64,000 bases of DNA from Bacillota bacterium. Lineage in GTDB: Bacteria; Bacillota; Clostridia; Ch29. The stretch covers positions 36,341 to 100,340 of the forward strand of contig JABVCK010000009.1 of assembly GCA_013540605.1 (NCBI GenBank). The letters run 5' to 3'. Position 1 is the stretch's first letter, and the number at the start of each line of letters is the position of its first letter. Shown here piece by piece: positions 9,051-16,423 of the stretch. The notes under the pieces were generated by a model. That model searched no databases. It was given only the letters and a program-made list of their open reading frames with translations, and was not told where the DNA came from. A program made the position numbers and the translations under genes.

Positions 9051-10103
9051 CTATTTCAATACCTGTTCGTATACCCGGAGAAAGTTGTCACCGAGTATCT
9101 GCCCTATTTCGTTTTCTCCATACCCTCTGTCAAGGAGCCTGTCGACCAGAAGGTTCATATCCTTATGGCCTTCCAGGACGTCAAAGGGTTTCCGGGTTAT
9201 TCCCTTTATTGCTTCAAAGGAGATATGGCTGAACAGCCTGTTGCACAGGTCAAAACCCAGGCCCACATGACCGGGTCCTACCAGGTCCACTATGTGGTCT
9301 ATGTGGTTTACCAGGAAGTCCAGGTTAGCATCCTCGTCCCTGCCCGCAACGAGTATGCTTGATGCGTTGATTCCAATCACGCCGTCCTTGGACGCTATTG
9401 CTCTAATCTGTTCGTCGGTCAGGTTTCTTCCTATACTATTAAGGGTACGGCAGTTTGAGTGGGAGGCTATAACCGGTTTCCGCGCTACATCGATTGCATC
9501 CCAGAAGCCTTCATCGTTAAGGTGGCTCAGGTCTATGAGCATCCCTAGGTTTTCTGCCTCTCTCACCAGTTCAAAACCAAAGTCGGTCAGACCGCCGCCA
9601 TTCCCGGTTGCCGCCTCGGAAAAACGGCTTCCATCTCCGGCAAAATTGCGTCTGCTCCATACCAGGCCTACAATCCTCAGTCCCAACTCGTAAAAGACTC
9701 TCAGAAGGCTGATATCGTTGTATAGAGGCTCAACACCCTCAAAGGATAGGAGTATTCCCAGTTTTCCGCTTTCCCGCGCCGCGATGATGTCGGAATAGCT
9801 TTTGCAGAGCATCAATTTTTCCCCGGTTTCTTCAATTTCACCGTACAGTGCGCTGACCTGGTTCAATGCTCTTCTCAATGCCATTTCGGGCAGGAAAATA
9901 TCGTCAATATATAACGATGAAACAACGAGATTAACACCACCCTCTTCAAATCCGGGCAAATAGTCCGATGCAATGACCCTTCTGCGGCCATAACTTCTTT
10001 GCTTCTCCACGTCAAAGAGCAAATCGAGGTGCGCATCTGCGACGAAATACTTTCTTAGAATACCGGTGGGAATATCGATATCAGCGTCTTCTTTGCTATC
10101 CAT
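9051..10103 (-). CDS. Membrane dipeptidase family M19 (renal dipeptidase-like)
   Basis: Binuclear zinc dipeptidase of the amidohydrolase fold, typically cleaving dipeptides with a D- or dehydro-residue at the C terminus. Zinc ligands are seen in ADAHLD (HxD), SFEGVEPL (bridging Glu), IDLSHLN and ASHSNCR (two His); the DGVIGINA strand is typical. About 350 residues, usual for the family. The ATG at 10103 is preferred over the GTG six bases upstream because GGAGG lies 8 bases before it. No signal peptide, so probably cytosolic. First gene of the operon, directly behind the palindromic operator. Confidence 0.9.
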   Translation of the reverse strand: MDSKEDADIDIPTGILRKYFVADAHLDLLFDVEKQRSYGRRRVIASDYLPGFEEGGVNLVVSSLYIDDIFLPEMALRRALNQVSALYGEIEETGEKLMLCKSYSDIIAARESGKLGILLSFEGVEPLYNDISLLRVFYELGLRIVGLVWSRRNFAGDGSRFSEAATGNGGGLTDFGFELVREAENLGMLIDLSHLNDEGFWDAIDVARKPVIASHSNCRTLNSIGRNLTDEQIRAIASKDGVIGINASSILVAGRDEDANLDFLVNHIDHIVDLVGPGHVGLGFDLCNRLFSHISFEAIKGITRKPFDVLEGHKDMNLLVDRLLDRGYGENEIGQILGDNFLRVYEQVLK

Positions 10104-10144
10104 TGGCACCGCCTCCTTACATGAAATTAGTATTAGGTAAAAAA

Positions 10145-10202
10145 TTAACTATAAGTTAATTAACTTATAGTTAAGTATAAGACAGTTTAATTGCTCTGTC
10201 AA
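10145..10202 (-). promoter_or_regulatory. Sigma-A promoter with double palindromic operator of the dipeptidase operon
   Basis: On the minus strand TTGACA (10202-10197), a 17-base spacer and TATACT (10179-10174) form a near-consensus promoter. It is followed at once by a perfect 30-bp palindrome (10145-10174), itself made of two abutting 15-bp palindromes, TTAACT-ATA-AGTTAA and TTAACT-TAT-AGTTAA. A site covering the transcription start implies repression; the XRE-cupin regulator encoded next door is the obvious candidate. Confidence 0.8.
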
Positions 10203-10271
10203 TAACAAACGTAATTGAGATTCGAAATTTTTCAGACAGGGTTTTGATTTTATTGAGAAAAAAGACCTGGA

Positions 10272-10865
10272 TTAATACATGGCGGGGGACTGATAAGCAA
10301 CTATTATTGCTTTGGTATCCGTCGGGTTCTTTATATTATGCGGTACGTTGCCGGCGATATAAAAGCTGTCTCCCTTGACTAATGTGAATACTTTATCATC
10401 TACGTATACTTCCACCAGCCCATCAATCACTATAATGCTCTCTTCCGGTTCATGGGTGACGAGTTTCTCGGACACCCAGGCTTGGGGTTTTAACTCGTTG
10501 TAGAAACCCAGCATTCTTGGCTTGTTTAAACTGTTTCGGGGAATTGGGGTAATAAACTGATACTCGGCACCGATTTCCGGTACTATCATTTTTCTTCTGG
10601 AGGTTCCCCTAAGCAAAGCATATCTTTCAAATGCATCACTTTCATGGGTTTCGGCAGGTATATATTTTTCGTTTTCATCTATTAGGAATGTAATTATTGG
10701 AGTGTGCAGGCCGTCGGAAATCTTTCTCAATGCCTCAAGGGAAGGATTCTTAAGGTTTCTTTCAATCTGGGAAAGGTAGCTTGCGGTATAGCCCGTTTTT
10801 GCTGCAAGGTCGGCAAGGGTGTATCCCTTTTCAATTCGGATGCTTTTAATTTTCTCGCCCTTCAA
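10272..10865 (-). CDS. XRE-family regulator with C-terminal cupin sensor
   Basis: Transcription factor with an N-terminal lambda-Cro-like helix-turn-helix (GYTLADLAAKTGYTASYLSQ, then NPSLEALRKISDGL) and a C-terminal cupin_2 beta-barrel (EESIIVIDGLVEV, GDSFYIAGNVPHNIKN) that would bind a small ligand. About 197 residues, standard for this PuuR-like architecture. The TTG at 10865 is chosen because GGAGG lies 7 bases upstream; the ATG at 10883 would put this motif inside the gene. Same strand as the dipeptidase operon, with the double palindrome in between, so probably its local regulator. Confidence 0.88.
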   Translation of the reverse strand: MKGEKIKSIRIEKGYTLADLAAKTGYTASYLSQIERNLKNPSLEALRKISDGLHTPIITFLIDENEKYIPAETHESDAFERYALLRGTSRRKMIVPEIGAEYQFITPIPRNSLNKPRMLGFYNELKPQAWVSEKLVTHEPEESIIVIDGLVEVYVDDKVFTLVKGDSFYIAGNVPHNIKNPTDTKAIIVAYQSPAMY

Positions 10866-11062
10866 TGTTGATCCTCCATTCAAACAGAAAAATTAAAATC
10901 CACCATAAATATATTAACAGAAATACCTGTGTACAAGCAAGCAGACATAATTTTACATAATCAGATACAATAAAATGCCCGATTAACAAATTCGTCAGTA
11001 TGTGATAAAATTTTCTTGTTAAAACTGATTTTGCTAAAGAACAGTTGACGAGGGGGTATATA

Positions 11063-11857
11063 ATGAAGATAGGAATTGTGGGTGCGGGTAAGGGTGGAAT
11101 GGCTATTCTCAATACACTAAGCAATATTAAGGACATAGAAGTGAGCTGCATAGTGGATAGGAACGTGGACGCCCCCGGCGTTGTAAGGGCAAAAGAACTG
11201 GGTATCAGGTACATTTCAGACCTCGAAAAAATCCCTGCCAGGGATATTGATATTATCATAGAAGTAACCGGTTCAAAGAGTGTAGCCGACATTTTGCGAG
11301 ACAGGTATGGCAGTGAATGTAAAATTATGGATTCGGAAGCTGCGAGGCTGCTGACAATACTTGTCGAGAAAGCTGAGGAAACCCTAATGGCCCTGAACGG
11401 ACAGGTGAGGGCCATAAATGAAGCGGACAAGAGAATTGCCATGGAGATTAGACAGATCGTGGAGGGAATAAGCAATATGGACGATGTGAGCAATGTGCTG
11501 TCCAATGCTACTCAGGCCTCCATGAACTATATAAAAGAAACCGACCAGATAGTTACCTATGTTAATAAAATCGCCAACCAGACCAAGATCCTCGGAATAA
11601 ACGCATCAATAGAATCCGCAAGGGCTGGAGAAGCCGGCAAGGGTTTTGCCGTGGTGGCCAGGGAAGTATCCAAACTTGCCGAGGACAGTGAGAGCTTTGC
11701 AAGAGAGATCAACAAGATTCTGGTCAAGCTTTCCGATGAAATGAAATCGGTGGTTTCCCAGATAGAAAGGCTTACCGAGCTCTCGGAGCAGCAAGTCAGA
11801 GCCTCCGGCAAGGTGGAAGACGCTCTCGAAGAATTGAAAAGGATAATAAACAATTAG
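11063..11857 (+). CDS. Soluble fusion: NAD(P)-binding Rossmann domain + chemoreceptor signalling domain
   Basis: About 264 residues, no membrane helix. Residues 1-100 form a Rossmann-like domain ([16 protein letters not shown] with GxGxx[20 protein letters not shown]), resembling the N-terminal part of aspartate or homoserine dehydrogenases. Residues about 115-264 are a short methyl-accepting chemotaxis domain with the conserved hairpin ([20 protein letters not shown]). No HAMP, PAS or transmembrane segment. It could report the NAD(P)(H) state or a bound ligand to CheA/CheW, which is an inference. ATG at 11063 has GAGGGGG upstream; divergent from the XRE-cupin gene. Confidence 0.85.
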   Translation: MKIGIVGAGKGGMAILNTLSNIKDIEVSCIVDRNVDAPGVVRAKELGIRYISDLEKIPARDIDIIIEVTGSKSVADILRDRYGSECKIMDSEAARLLTILVEKAEETLMALNGQVRAINEADKRIAMEIRQIVEGISNMDDVSNVLSNATQASMNYIKETDQIVTYVNKIANQTKILGINASIESARAGEAGKGFAVVAREVSKLAEDSESFAREINKILVKLSDEMKSVVSQIERLTELSEQQVRASGKVEDALEELKRIINN

Positions 11858-11864
11858 CCTTAAC

Positions 11865-11887
11865 AGTCTGCAGCGCTCCTGCAGACT
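11865..11887. other. Perfect hairpin between chemoreceptor gene and dcd
   Basis: AGTCTGCAG and CTGCAGACT are 9-base arms around CGCTC, extendable by TTAA pairing. No T tract follows, so terminator function is uncertain. Confidence 0.5.
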
Positions 11888-11921
11888 TAATACTATAGAA
11901 GAGGTTCAGGGAGGGATACTT

Positions 11922-12458
11922 GTGATACTTTCGGATGCAACAATCAAAGCGATGTTGAAAACAGGGGAACTCGTGATCCAACCGATCACACCGGAACAGA
12001 TCCAGCCGGCATCGATCGATCTGAGGCTTGGCACGCATTTCCTCAAGATTGATGAGAACTGTGTTGAGTGCATATCCATGGATGAACAACTGAAGTATGT
12101 GGAGATAGAAAGGGATGAGATTGTTATACCGCCCCATTCCTTTCTTCTTGCGACTACGATGGAATACATCAAGCTTCCCAACAATATAACCGCTTTTGTG
12201 GAAGGGAGAAGTTCCATAGGGAGGATGGGGCTGTTCATTCAGAATGCCGGGTGGGTGGACGCAGGGTTTGAGGGAGAGATAACTCTCGAACTCTTCAACG
12301 CGAACACGCTCCCTATAAAACTGGTATCCGGGCGCAGGCTGTGCCAGTTGGTGTTTGCGCTTATGGACAAAGAAGCGGAAAGGCCGTACCGGGGCAAATA
12401 CCAGTACCAGAGAAAGGCTACCGGAAGCAGGGTATATATGGACGGAGAGACTAAGTAG
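11922..12458 (+). CDS. dcd: dCTP deaminase
   Basis: Deaminates dCTP to dUTP (some members also hydrolyse dUTP to dUMP), feeding dTMP synthesis. 178 residues. Family signatures are [10 protein letters not shown] at the N terminus, [14 protein letters not shown] with the catalytic region, and the trimer-completing [16 protein letters not shown] start with GGGAGGG upstream. A 15-bp tandem duplication covers the stop codon. No operon partner is obvious. Confidence 0.93.
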   Translation: MILSDATIKAMLKTGELVIQPITPEQIQPASIDLRLGTHFLKIDENCVECISMDEQLKYVEIERDEIVIPPHSFLLATTMEYIKLPNNITAFVEGRSSIGRMGLFIQNAGWVDAGFEGEITLELFNANTLPIKLVSGRRLCQLVFALMDKEAERPYRGKYQYQRKATGSRVYMDGETK

Positions 12459-12479
12459 AAAAAGACTAAGTAGAAAAAG
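12450..12479 (+). repeat. 15-bp tandem duplication over the dcd stop codon
   Basis: ACTAAGTAGAAAAAG occurs twice without a gap (12450-12464, 12465-12479). The first copy contains the stop codon of dcd. Probably slippage; no function seen. Confidence 0.85.
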
Positions 12480-12517
12480 CTTGCAAACTGGTGAAGGGGA
12501 GTCTATAATATAAATAT

Positions 12518-12543
12518 ATACCCCCTACCAGTATAGGGGATAA
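12518..12543 (+). promoter_or_regulatory. CsoR/RcnR-like inverted repeat upstream of the ferredoxin gene
   Basis: CCCCTA (12522-12527) and TAGGGG (12534-12539) are inverted repeats embedded in a TATACCCCC...GGGGATA context, resembling sites of the copper-responsive CsoR family (runs of C and G flanked by TA). It ends just before the AAGGAGG ribosome binding site. The regulator is not in the window; assignment is by resemblance only. Confidence 0.4.
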
Positions 12544-12555
12544 GGAGGAGAAACC

Positions 12556-12768
12556 ATGAAAAAAGCAGTCATAAATAAGTCAAAATGTGATAGATCACCC
12601 TTCTGTCCTGTCAAAAGACTCTGTCCTGTAAAAGCGGTATCCCAGAATGTGAAGGGTTTCTTTGGCGCGGATACGCCTGAGGTTGACCATGACATCTGCA
12701 TAGGGTGCGGTAAATGCGTAAATTACTGTCCCATGGGAGCGGTGAAAATGGTGAGCAGCGGGAAATAG
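12556..12768 (+). CDS. Small ferredoxin-like 4Fe-4S protein
   Basis: 70 residues. The C-terminal half carries a regular 4Fe-4S motif ([16 protein letters not shown]). The N-terminal half has [18 protein letters not shown], an altered spacing (C-x5-C-x5-CP) that may bind a second cluster. Electron carrier or assembly function is inferred. Strong AAGGAGG ribosome binding site; an inverted repeat lies just upstream and a hairpin just downstream. Confidence 0.85.
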   Translation: MKKAVINKSKCDRSPFCPVKRLCPVKAVSQNVKGFFGADTPEVDHDICIGCGKCVNYCPMGAVKMVSSGK

Positions 12769-12774
12769 TTGTTA

Positions 12775-12798
12775 AGGGTAGAATTAATATTCTACCCT
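12775..12798. terminator. Bidirectional hairpin between convergent genes
   Basis: AGGGTAGAAT and ATTCTACCCT form a 10-base-pair stem with a short loop. It lies after the ferredoxin stop and overlaps the 3' end of the small minus-strand ORF. T tract weak. Confidence 0.55.
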
Positions 12799-12930
12799 GG
12801 TATTATCATTATGTTTAGCAAATATCTGCTGTTTTTCAGTCTCAGATATAAGCCTGTTAATCAGCCATGACATAGTCAGTACACCTATAAGGCTCAATAC
12901 CCATCTGGTTATGGCAAAGCTATGCTGCAC
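12784..12930 (-). CDS. Candidate 48-residue single-span membrane protein
   Basis: A short minus-strand frame from a GTG (GAGGG four bases upstream) encodes a polar start, one membrane helix (WVLSLIGVLTMSWLINRL) and a charged tail (SETEKQQIFAKHNDN). It begins 23 bases behind the cupin gene, consistent with a shared transcript. Codon use looks coding-like, but the protein matches no family I recognise and the start codon is weakly supported. Confidence 0.4.
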   Translation of the reverse strand: MQHSFAITRWVLSLIGVLTMSWLINRLISETEKQQIFAKHNDNTRVEY

Positions 12931-12953
12931 ATAACCCTCATATCCGTTGATTT

Positions 12954-13280
12954 TTAGTGTATTTGTACTGCAAGCAGGGACATCCTTTCGTAGGCAGCGA
13001 TGCTCCTTATTGTTTTGGGCGGTACTACGATAATGTCACCTGATTTGATCGTTAATGTGTTCTTATAATCTGTGCTCCCCTCCCGGCCATAATCGTTAAT
13101 TTCCCCCCGGCCTTCAACCACATAAAATAAAGTTTCGCTCTCCATTACACATGGCGCAATGGTAACCCCATTATCCACTCCAATAGTAAGCAGTTTGTAC
13201 TTTTCCTTAATGATTAAATCCTTCTTTACCGGATGGCTGCTTGAATATCCTATTTCATTGGGCATATTAATAACTTTCAT
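12954..13280 (-). CDS. Single-domain cupin protein
   Basis: 108 residues, one cupin barrel (ESETLFYVVEGRGEIND for motif 1; IKSGDIIVVPPKTIRSI for motif 2). The motif histidines of metal cupins are mostly absent, so a binding or sensing role is as likely as catalysis. ATG with AGGAGG upstream. Function unknown. Confidence 0.75.
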   Translation of the reverse strand: MKVINMPNEIGYSSSHPVKKDLIIKEKYKLLTIGVDNGVTIAPCVMESETLFYVVEGRGEINDYGREGSTDYKNTLTIKSGDIIVVPPKTIRSIAAYERMSLLAVQIH

Positions 13281-13293
13281 TATATAACCTCCT

Positions 13294-13320
13294 TATATAT
13301 ATGAAATAAACATATATATG
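13294..13320 (-). promoter_or_regulatory. AT-rich inverted repeat upstream of the cupin gene
   Basis: TATATATATG and CATATATATG form near-perfect arms around AAATAAA, just upstream of the cupin gene's ribosome binding site. A possible operator; simple AT content makes chance occurrence possible. Confidence 0.35.
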
Positions 13321-13478
13321 ATTATAGCTTAATAATAGCATAATGCCGATTCCACTACAAGTATAAATTTAAAAGCAAAGTTCACAAAATTGTCAAACAT
13401 CCTTCATAAAATCTCCACAATTAGCGGATAGGATAAAAACGAAAATAAAAAACATCAAAAAAAGGAGTGTGGTATTAA

Positions 13479-13952
13479 ATGGAAAAGAAAATGTTAGCCT
13501 TGGGACTGGCATTTGTGCTGACCATAGGTATCGCAGTGTCGGCATCGGCAGCCGGTTGGGGTGGAGGCGGAGGACGCTGGTCCGACAGCGACTGGGCACC
13601 CGCAATCACAAAATTAGACCTTTCGGATGAGCAGTATGACCAGCTGAGAGAGCTTCACACCAATTTATTTAATGAGATGCAGGACTTAAGGACAGAGATT
13701 TCCCAAAAGGTATTTGAACTGAAAAACCTGTATTTCCAGAAAAATCCCGATACAAAGGCCATTGAAGACAAGAAGAAGGAATTGGCGGACCTTCAGTCCA
13801 AAATCTATGACCTGAAAAAGGAACAAATTGACGAGGTGAATGAAAACTTAACCCAGGAGCAACTGGCGGAACTCGGTAAGATGAGAGGAGCGGGTTTTAG
13901 AGGTAAAATGGGAAGGGGTATGGGTGGCTTTTACAACCCAACATCCCTGTAA
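13479..13952 (+). CDS. Secreted Spy/CpxP-like protein
   Basis: 157 residues with a signal peptide (MEKKMLALGLAFVLTIGIAVSASA, cleavage about residue 25), a Gly/Trp-rich start, and an all-helical, charged core with the LTQEQ motif of the Spy/CpxP/ZraP group (NENLTQEQLAELGKM). Members chaperone envelope proteins or bind metals outside the cytoplasmic membrane. Gly/Arg-rich tail (RGAGFRGKMGRGMGG). First gene of a run leading into an efflux system, which suggests envelope-stress or metal-linked expression. Confidence 0.78.
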   Translation: MEKKMLALGLAFVLTIGIAVSASAAGWGGGGGRWSDSDWAPAITKLDLSDEQYDQLRELHTNLFNEMQDLRTEISQKVFELKNLYFQKNPDTKAIEDKKKELADLQSKIYDLKKEQIDEVNENLTQEQLAELGKMRGAGFRGKMGRGMGGFYNPTSL

Positions 13953-13964
13953 GTGAAGCGCGAC

Positions 13965-13999
13965 AGGCTCGGGGGAAAGGGATTGACCTATCCCCCGCC
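13965..13999 (+). terminator. Hairpin after the Spy-like gene
   Basis: GGGGGA pairs with TCCCCC (centred on about 13985) with an inner GG/CC pair, followed by a short T-rich stretch. Likely an attenuating terminator that makes the first gene more abundant than the efflux genes. Confidence 0.5.
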
Positions 14000-14049
14000 T
14001 TCATTTTGTGGATAAAGAACTCCGTGGAAAGGAGAAGAAGATAACGTCA

Positions 14050-14580
14050 ATGTTGATGAAAAAGAATACTGTTTTGCCGGTGTGTATTGTCATTGCCATT
14101 TTTCTGCTGTCGGCCTGCGATTCCGGTGCCGGTGTAAATAGCGAATTGCAAAACCAGGGCCCCAGCAGGAATGATGTATCTCTTTTTGGCGGGCCCGACA
14201 GAAATCCTGATGTCTTTGGGAAGGTTAAAAGCATACTGGGGAATGAACTGGTTGTATACAAATTAGATAGCAACCGTGAAGAGCTGGCCGATGCGGAAAA
14301 GGAAAAGCTCAGGAATGAAATGCAAAACTTAAGTCCCGAGGAAAAAGCCAAGCGGAGGGAAGAACGGAATAAGACTGCAGGGGAGACCTTGGAATTGATA
14401 ATTCCCGTGGGAACTCCGATTATTTCTCTGTCAAACTTAAGCGGAAAGACAGAGGTAACCGAACTTCAAATCTCTGATATAAAAGAAGGGCAGACACTGC
14501 GGATATGGCTGGAGGAGGCGGCACCCGGCACAACACCCTCATCCGAGTTTATTCATGTGCAGCAGTTCGGACAGCAGTGA
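14050..14580 (+). CDS. Lipoprotein of unknown function
   Basis: About 176 residues from the ATG at 14050 (purine-rich GGAGAAGAAG ends 9 bases before). A lipoprotein signal peptide ends in LLSAC. The rest is a small domain (DVFGKVKSILGNELVVYKLD) interrupted by a Glu/Lys/Arg-rich helix (SPEEKAKRREERNKT) and a beta-rich end (LRIWLEEA). The ...GKV-x-S-I-x-GNE-x-V pattern resembles metal-efflux-associated small domains in similar operons, but I do not recognise a named family. Ends 19 bases before the ABC ATPase gene. Confidence 0.7.
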   Translation: MLMKKNTVLPVCIVIAIFLLSACDSGAGVNSELQNQGPSRNDVSLFGGPDRNPDVFGKVKSILGNELVVYKLDSNREELADAEKEKLRNEMQNLSPEEKAKRREERNKTAGETLELIIPVGTPIISLSNLSGKTEVTELQISDIKEGQTLRIWLEEAAPGTTPSSEFIHVQQFGQQ

Positions 14581-14599
14581 TGCGGTTAGGAGTGGGATA

Positions 14600-15286
14600 A
14601 TGATAGAACTGGTTAATATTGAGAAGGTGTATGGAACCGGTCCGGTTAAGGTGAAGGCCCTTGAAAGCATTACAATGACTGTAAGCAAAGGCGAATTCGT
14701 GGGGATATTGGGCCCGTCGGGGTCCGGAAAGTCGACTCTGATGAATATTTTGGGCTGCCTCGATCCTCCAACCGCCGGCGAATACTATCTTGAGGGACGA
14801 AAGGTCTCAGGCATGAATGATGATGAGCTTGCGGATATCAGAAGTAAAAAAATAGGATTTATATTTCAAAAATTCAACCTCCTGCCCAAATTTACAGCAG
14901 TACAGAATGTTGAAATACCTCTTCTATATAGGGGTGAAAAAAGGGATACTGCAAGGGAAAAGGCCAAGGAGTTATTACGGATGGTGGGACTTTTCGACAG
15001 GATGCATCACCGTCCCAATGAGCTTTCGGGAGGCCAGCAGCAGAGGGTGGCCATAGCCAGGGCTCTTGTTGGGAATCCCCAGATAATTCTGGCGGATGAG
15101 CCTACGGGTAACCTGGACACGAAATCCGGCAGCGAAGTTTTGGAGTTGTTTTTAAAGCTTAATTCCATGGGTAACACAATCCTGTTAATAACCCATGATA
15201 CCGCTGTAGCAAAACTTGCAGGCAGGGTTATTCATATACAGGATGGTAAGATATTAAAGGATGAAAAAATACTTAGTTTAGGGTGA
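14600..15286 (+). CDS. ABC transporter ATP-binding protein, MacB/LolD type
   Basis: 228 residues. Walker A GPSGSGKST, Q-loop FIFQKFNLLP, signature LSGGQQQR, Walker B ILADEPTGNLD and switch His in LLITHD. This is the ATPase of a MacB/LolD-type mechanotransmission exporter. The ATG at 14600 follows TAGGAG. It partners the permease at 17651 and the adaptor at 16424. Confidence 0.93.
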   Translation: MIELVNIEKVYGTGPVKVKALESITMTVSKGEFVGILGPSGSGKSTLMNILGCLDPPTAGEYYLEGRKVSGMNDDELADIRSKKIGFIFQKFNLLPKFTAVQNVEIPLLYRGEKRDTAREKAKELLRMVGLFDRMHHRPNELSGGQQQRVAIARALVGNPQIILADEPTGNLDTKSGSEVLELFLKLNSMGNTILLITHDTAVAKLAGRVIHIQDGKILKDEKILSLG

Positions 15287-15291
15287 GGTAA

Positions 15292-16398
15292 ATGGTCAAA
15301 AGGATATTAGCTTTAGCCGTCGTAATGCTGGTTGTCGTTCCAAATCTTGCTTTAGCTTCAGATCTTCAGGATCAAATGATAAATTTCACTCTTGAGGAGA
15401 CGGTGAACTATGCCCTCGAGCATAGCCCGGAAATCATGCTTGCCCGGATAGATAAGGAAAAGAGCAGCGTTCTGGATAAAAAAGCAGATAGTGCGGCAGA
15501 AAAAATACTTGAGTATTTTACATATGACACAGCTTATTTGAAATACGTGAAGCCTCTAACTACCGAAATCGCCTATGAAAGCAGTAAAAAAAACGAGATA
15601 CTCAAACAGAACAGCATCAGATACAAGGTGGAAAAAGCTTTCTATGATGCTATCAAAGCTTCCGAGGAAGTCAGGGTGAAGGAAGATGCGCTTGAATACA
15701 TGAAAGAAATGCAGGATACCCTTAAGAAGAAAAAGGAAGTTGGACTTGCCAAAAATACTGATTTTACGCAGGCGGAAATAGACGTCCTTGAAGCTGAACT
15801 GCAGCTGAAGTCCGCAATAAACGCAAAGGTCTATGCCTTGGAAATTTTGAAAAACGTTATGGGGCTTTCCTTAGAGACTCCTCTAGCTATAGAGTATTCG
15901 TTTTCCAATCTGCCACCTTTTCCGGAGATTATCGATTCAACCCTTGATGATGCGTTGGAAAAAGCAGTGCAAAACCGTTTCGAGGTATTTTCCGCAAAAA
16001 GTAAACTGGAAATCGCAAGGGAGAGCTTCGAGCTAATAAGCTGTTATCTTCCCTCAAACACCTATGACTATAGGATAATTAAGAGTGACTACGATTCAGC
16101 ATTGATTGAATTTGACGAAGCTGTTGCGGGCATTGAACTGGAAGTTAGATATGCCTACAGAAAGCTAGATGAACTTTGGAAGACTCTGGCCCTGAGAAAG
16201 GAAGCGTTGAAGCTGGCGGAAGATAACCTGTCAATAATGAACAAAAGGTTCGAAGCAGGCTTAGCTACAAGCTATGATGCAGTATCTGCTCTTCGGGTTT
16301 TAAATGAAACCCGGCTCAGATATATAGAAGATTACCATAATTATAGTATCAGCAGACTGCGATTTGAAAATGCCCTTTCGCTGGGACCGGCTTATTAA
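15292..16398 (+). CDS. TolC-like outer-membrane-efflux-family protein
   Basis: 368 residues with an N-terminal signal peptide (MVKRILALAVVMLVVVPNLALA) and long coiled-coil helices typical of the OEP family: LEETVNYALEHSPEI at the start and repeated RFEAGLATSYDAVSALRVL at the end. TolC proteins form the outer-membrane duct of tripartite pumps; this one is shorter than proteobacterial TolC (about 450-490) and may lack some beta-barrel sequence. Its place between the ABC ATPase and the adaptor makes a tripartite-like arrangement, surprising if the host has a single membrane. Confidence 0.82.
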   Translation: MVKRILALAVVMLVVVPNLALASDLQDQMINFTLEETVNYALEHSPEIMLARIDKEKSSVLDKKADSAAEKILEYFTYDTAYLKYVKPLTTEIAYESSKKNEILKQNSIRYKVEKAFYDAIKASEEVRVKEDALEYMKEMQDTLKKKKEVGLAKNTDFTQAEIDVLEAELQLKSAINAKVYALEILKNVMGLSLETPLAIEYSFSNLPPFPEIIDSTLDDALEKAVQNRFEVFSAKSKLEIARESFELISCYLPSNTYDYRIIKSDYDSALIEFDEAVAGIELEVRYAYRKLDELWKTLALRKEALKLAEDNLSIMNKRFEAGLATSYDAVSALRVLNETRLRYIEDYHNYSISRLRFENALSLGPAY

Positions 16399-16423
16399 AC
16401 TTATAACTTTGGAGGGATAGAGG

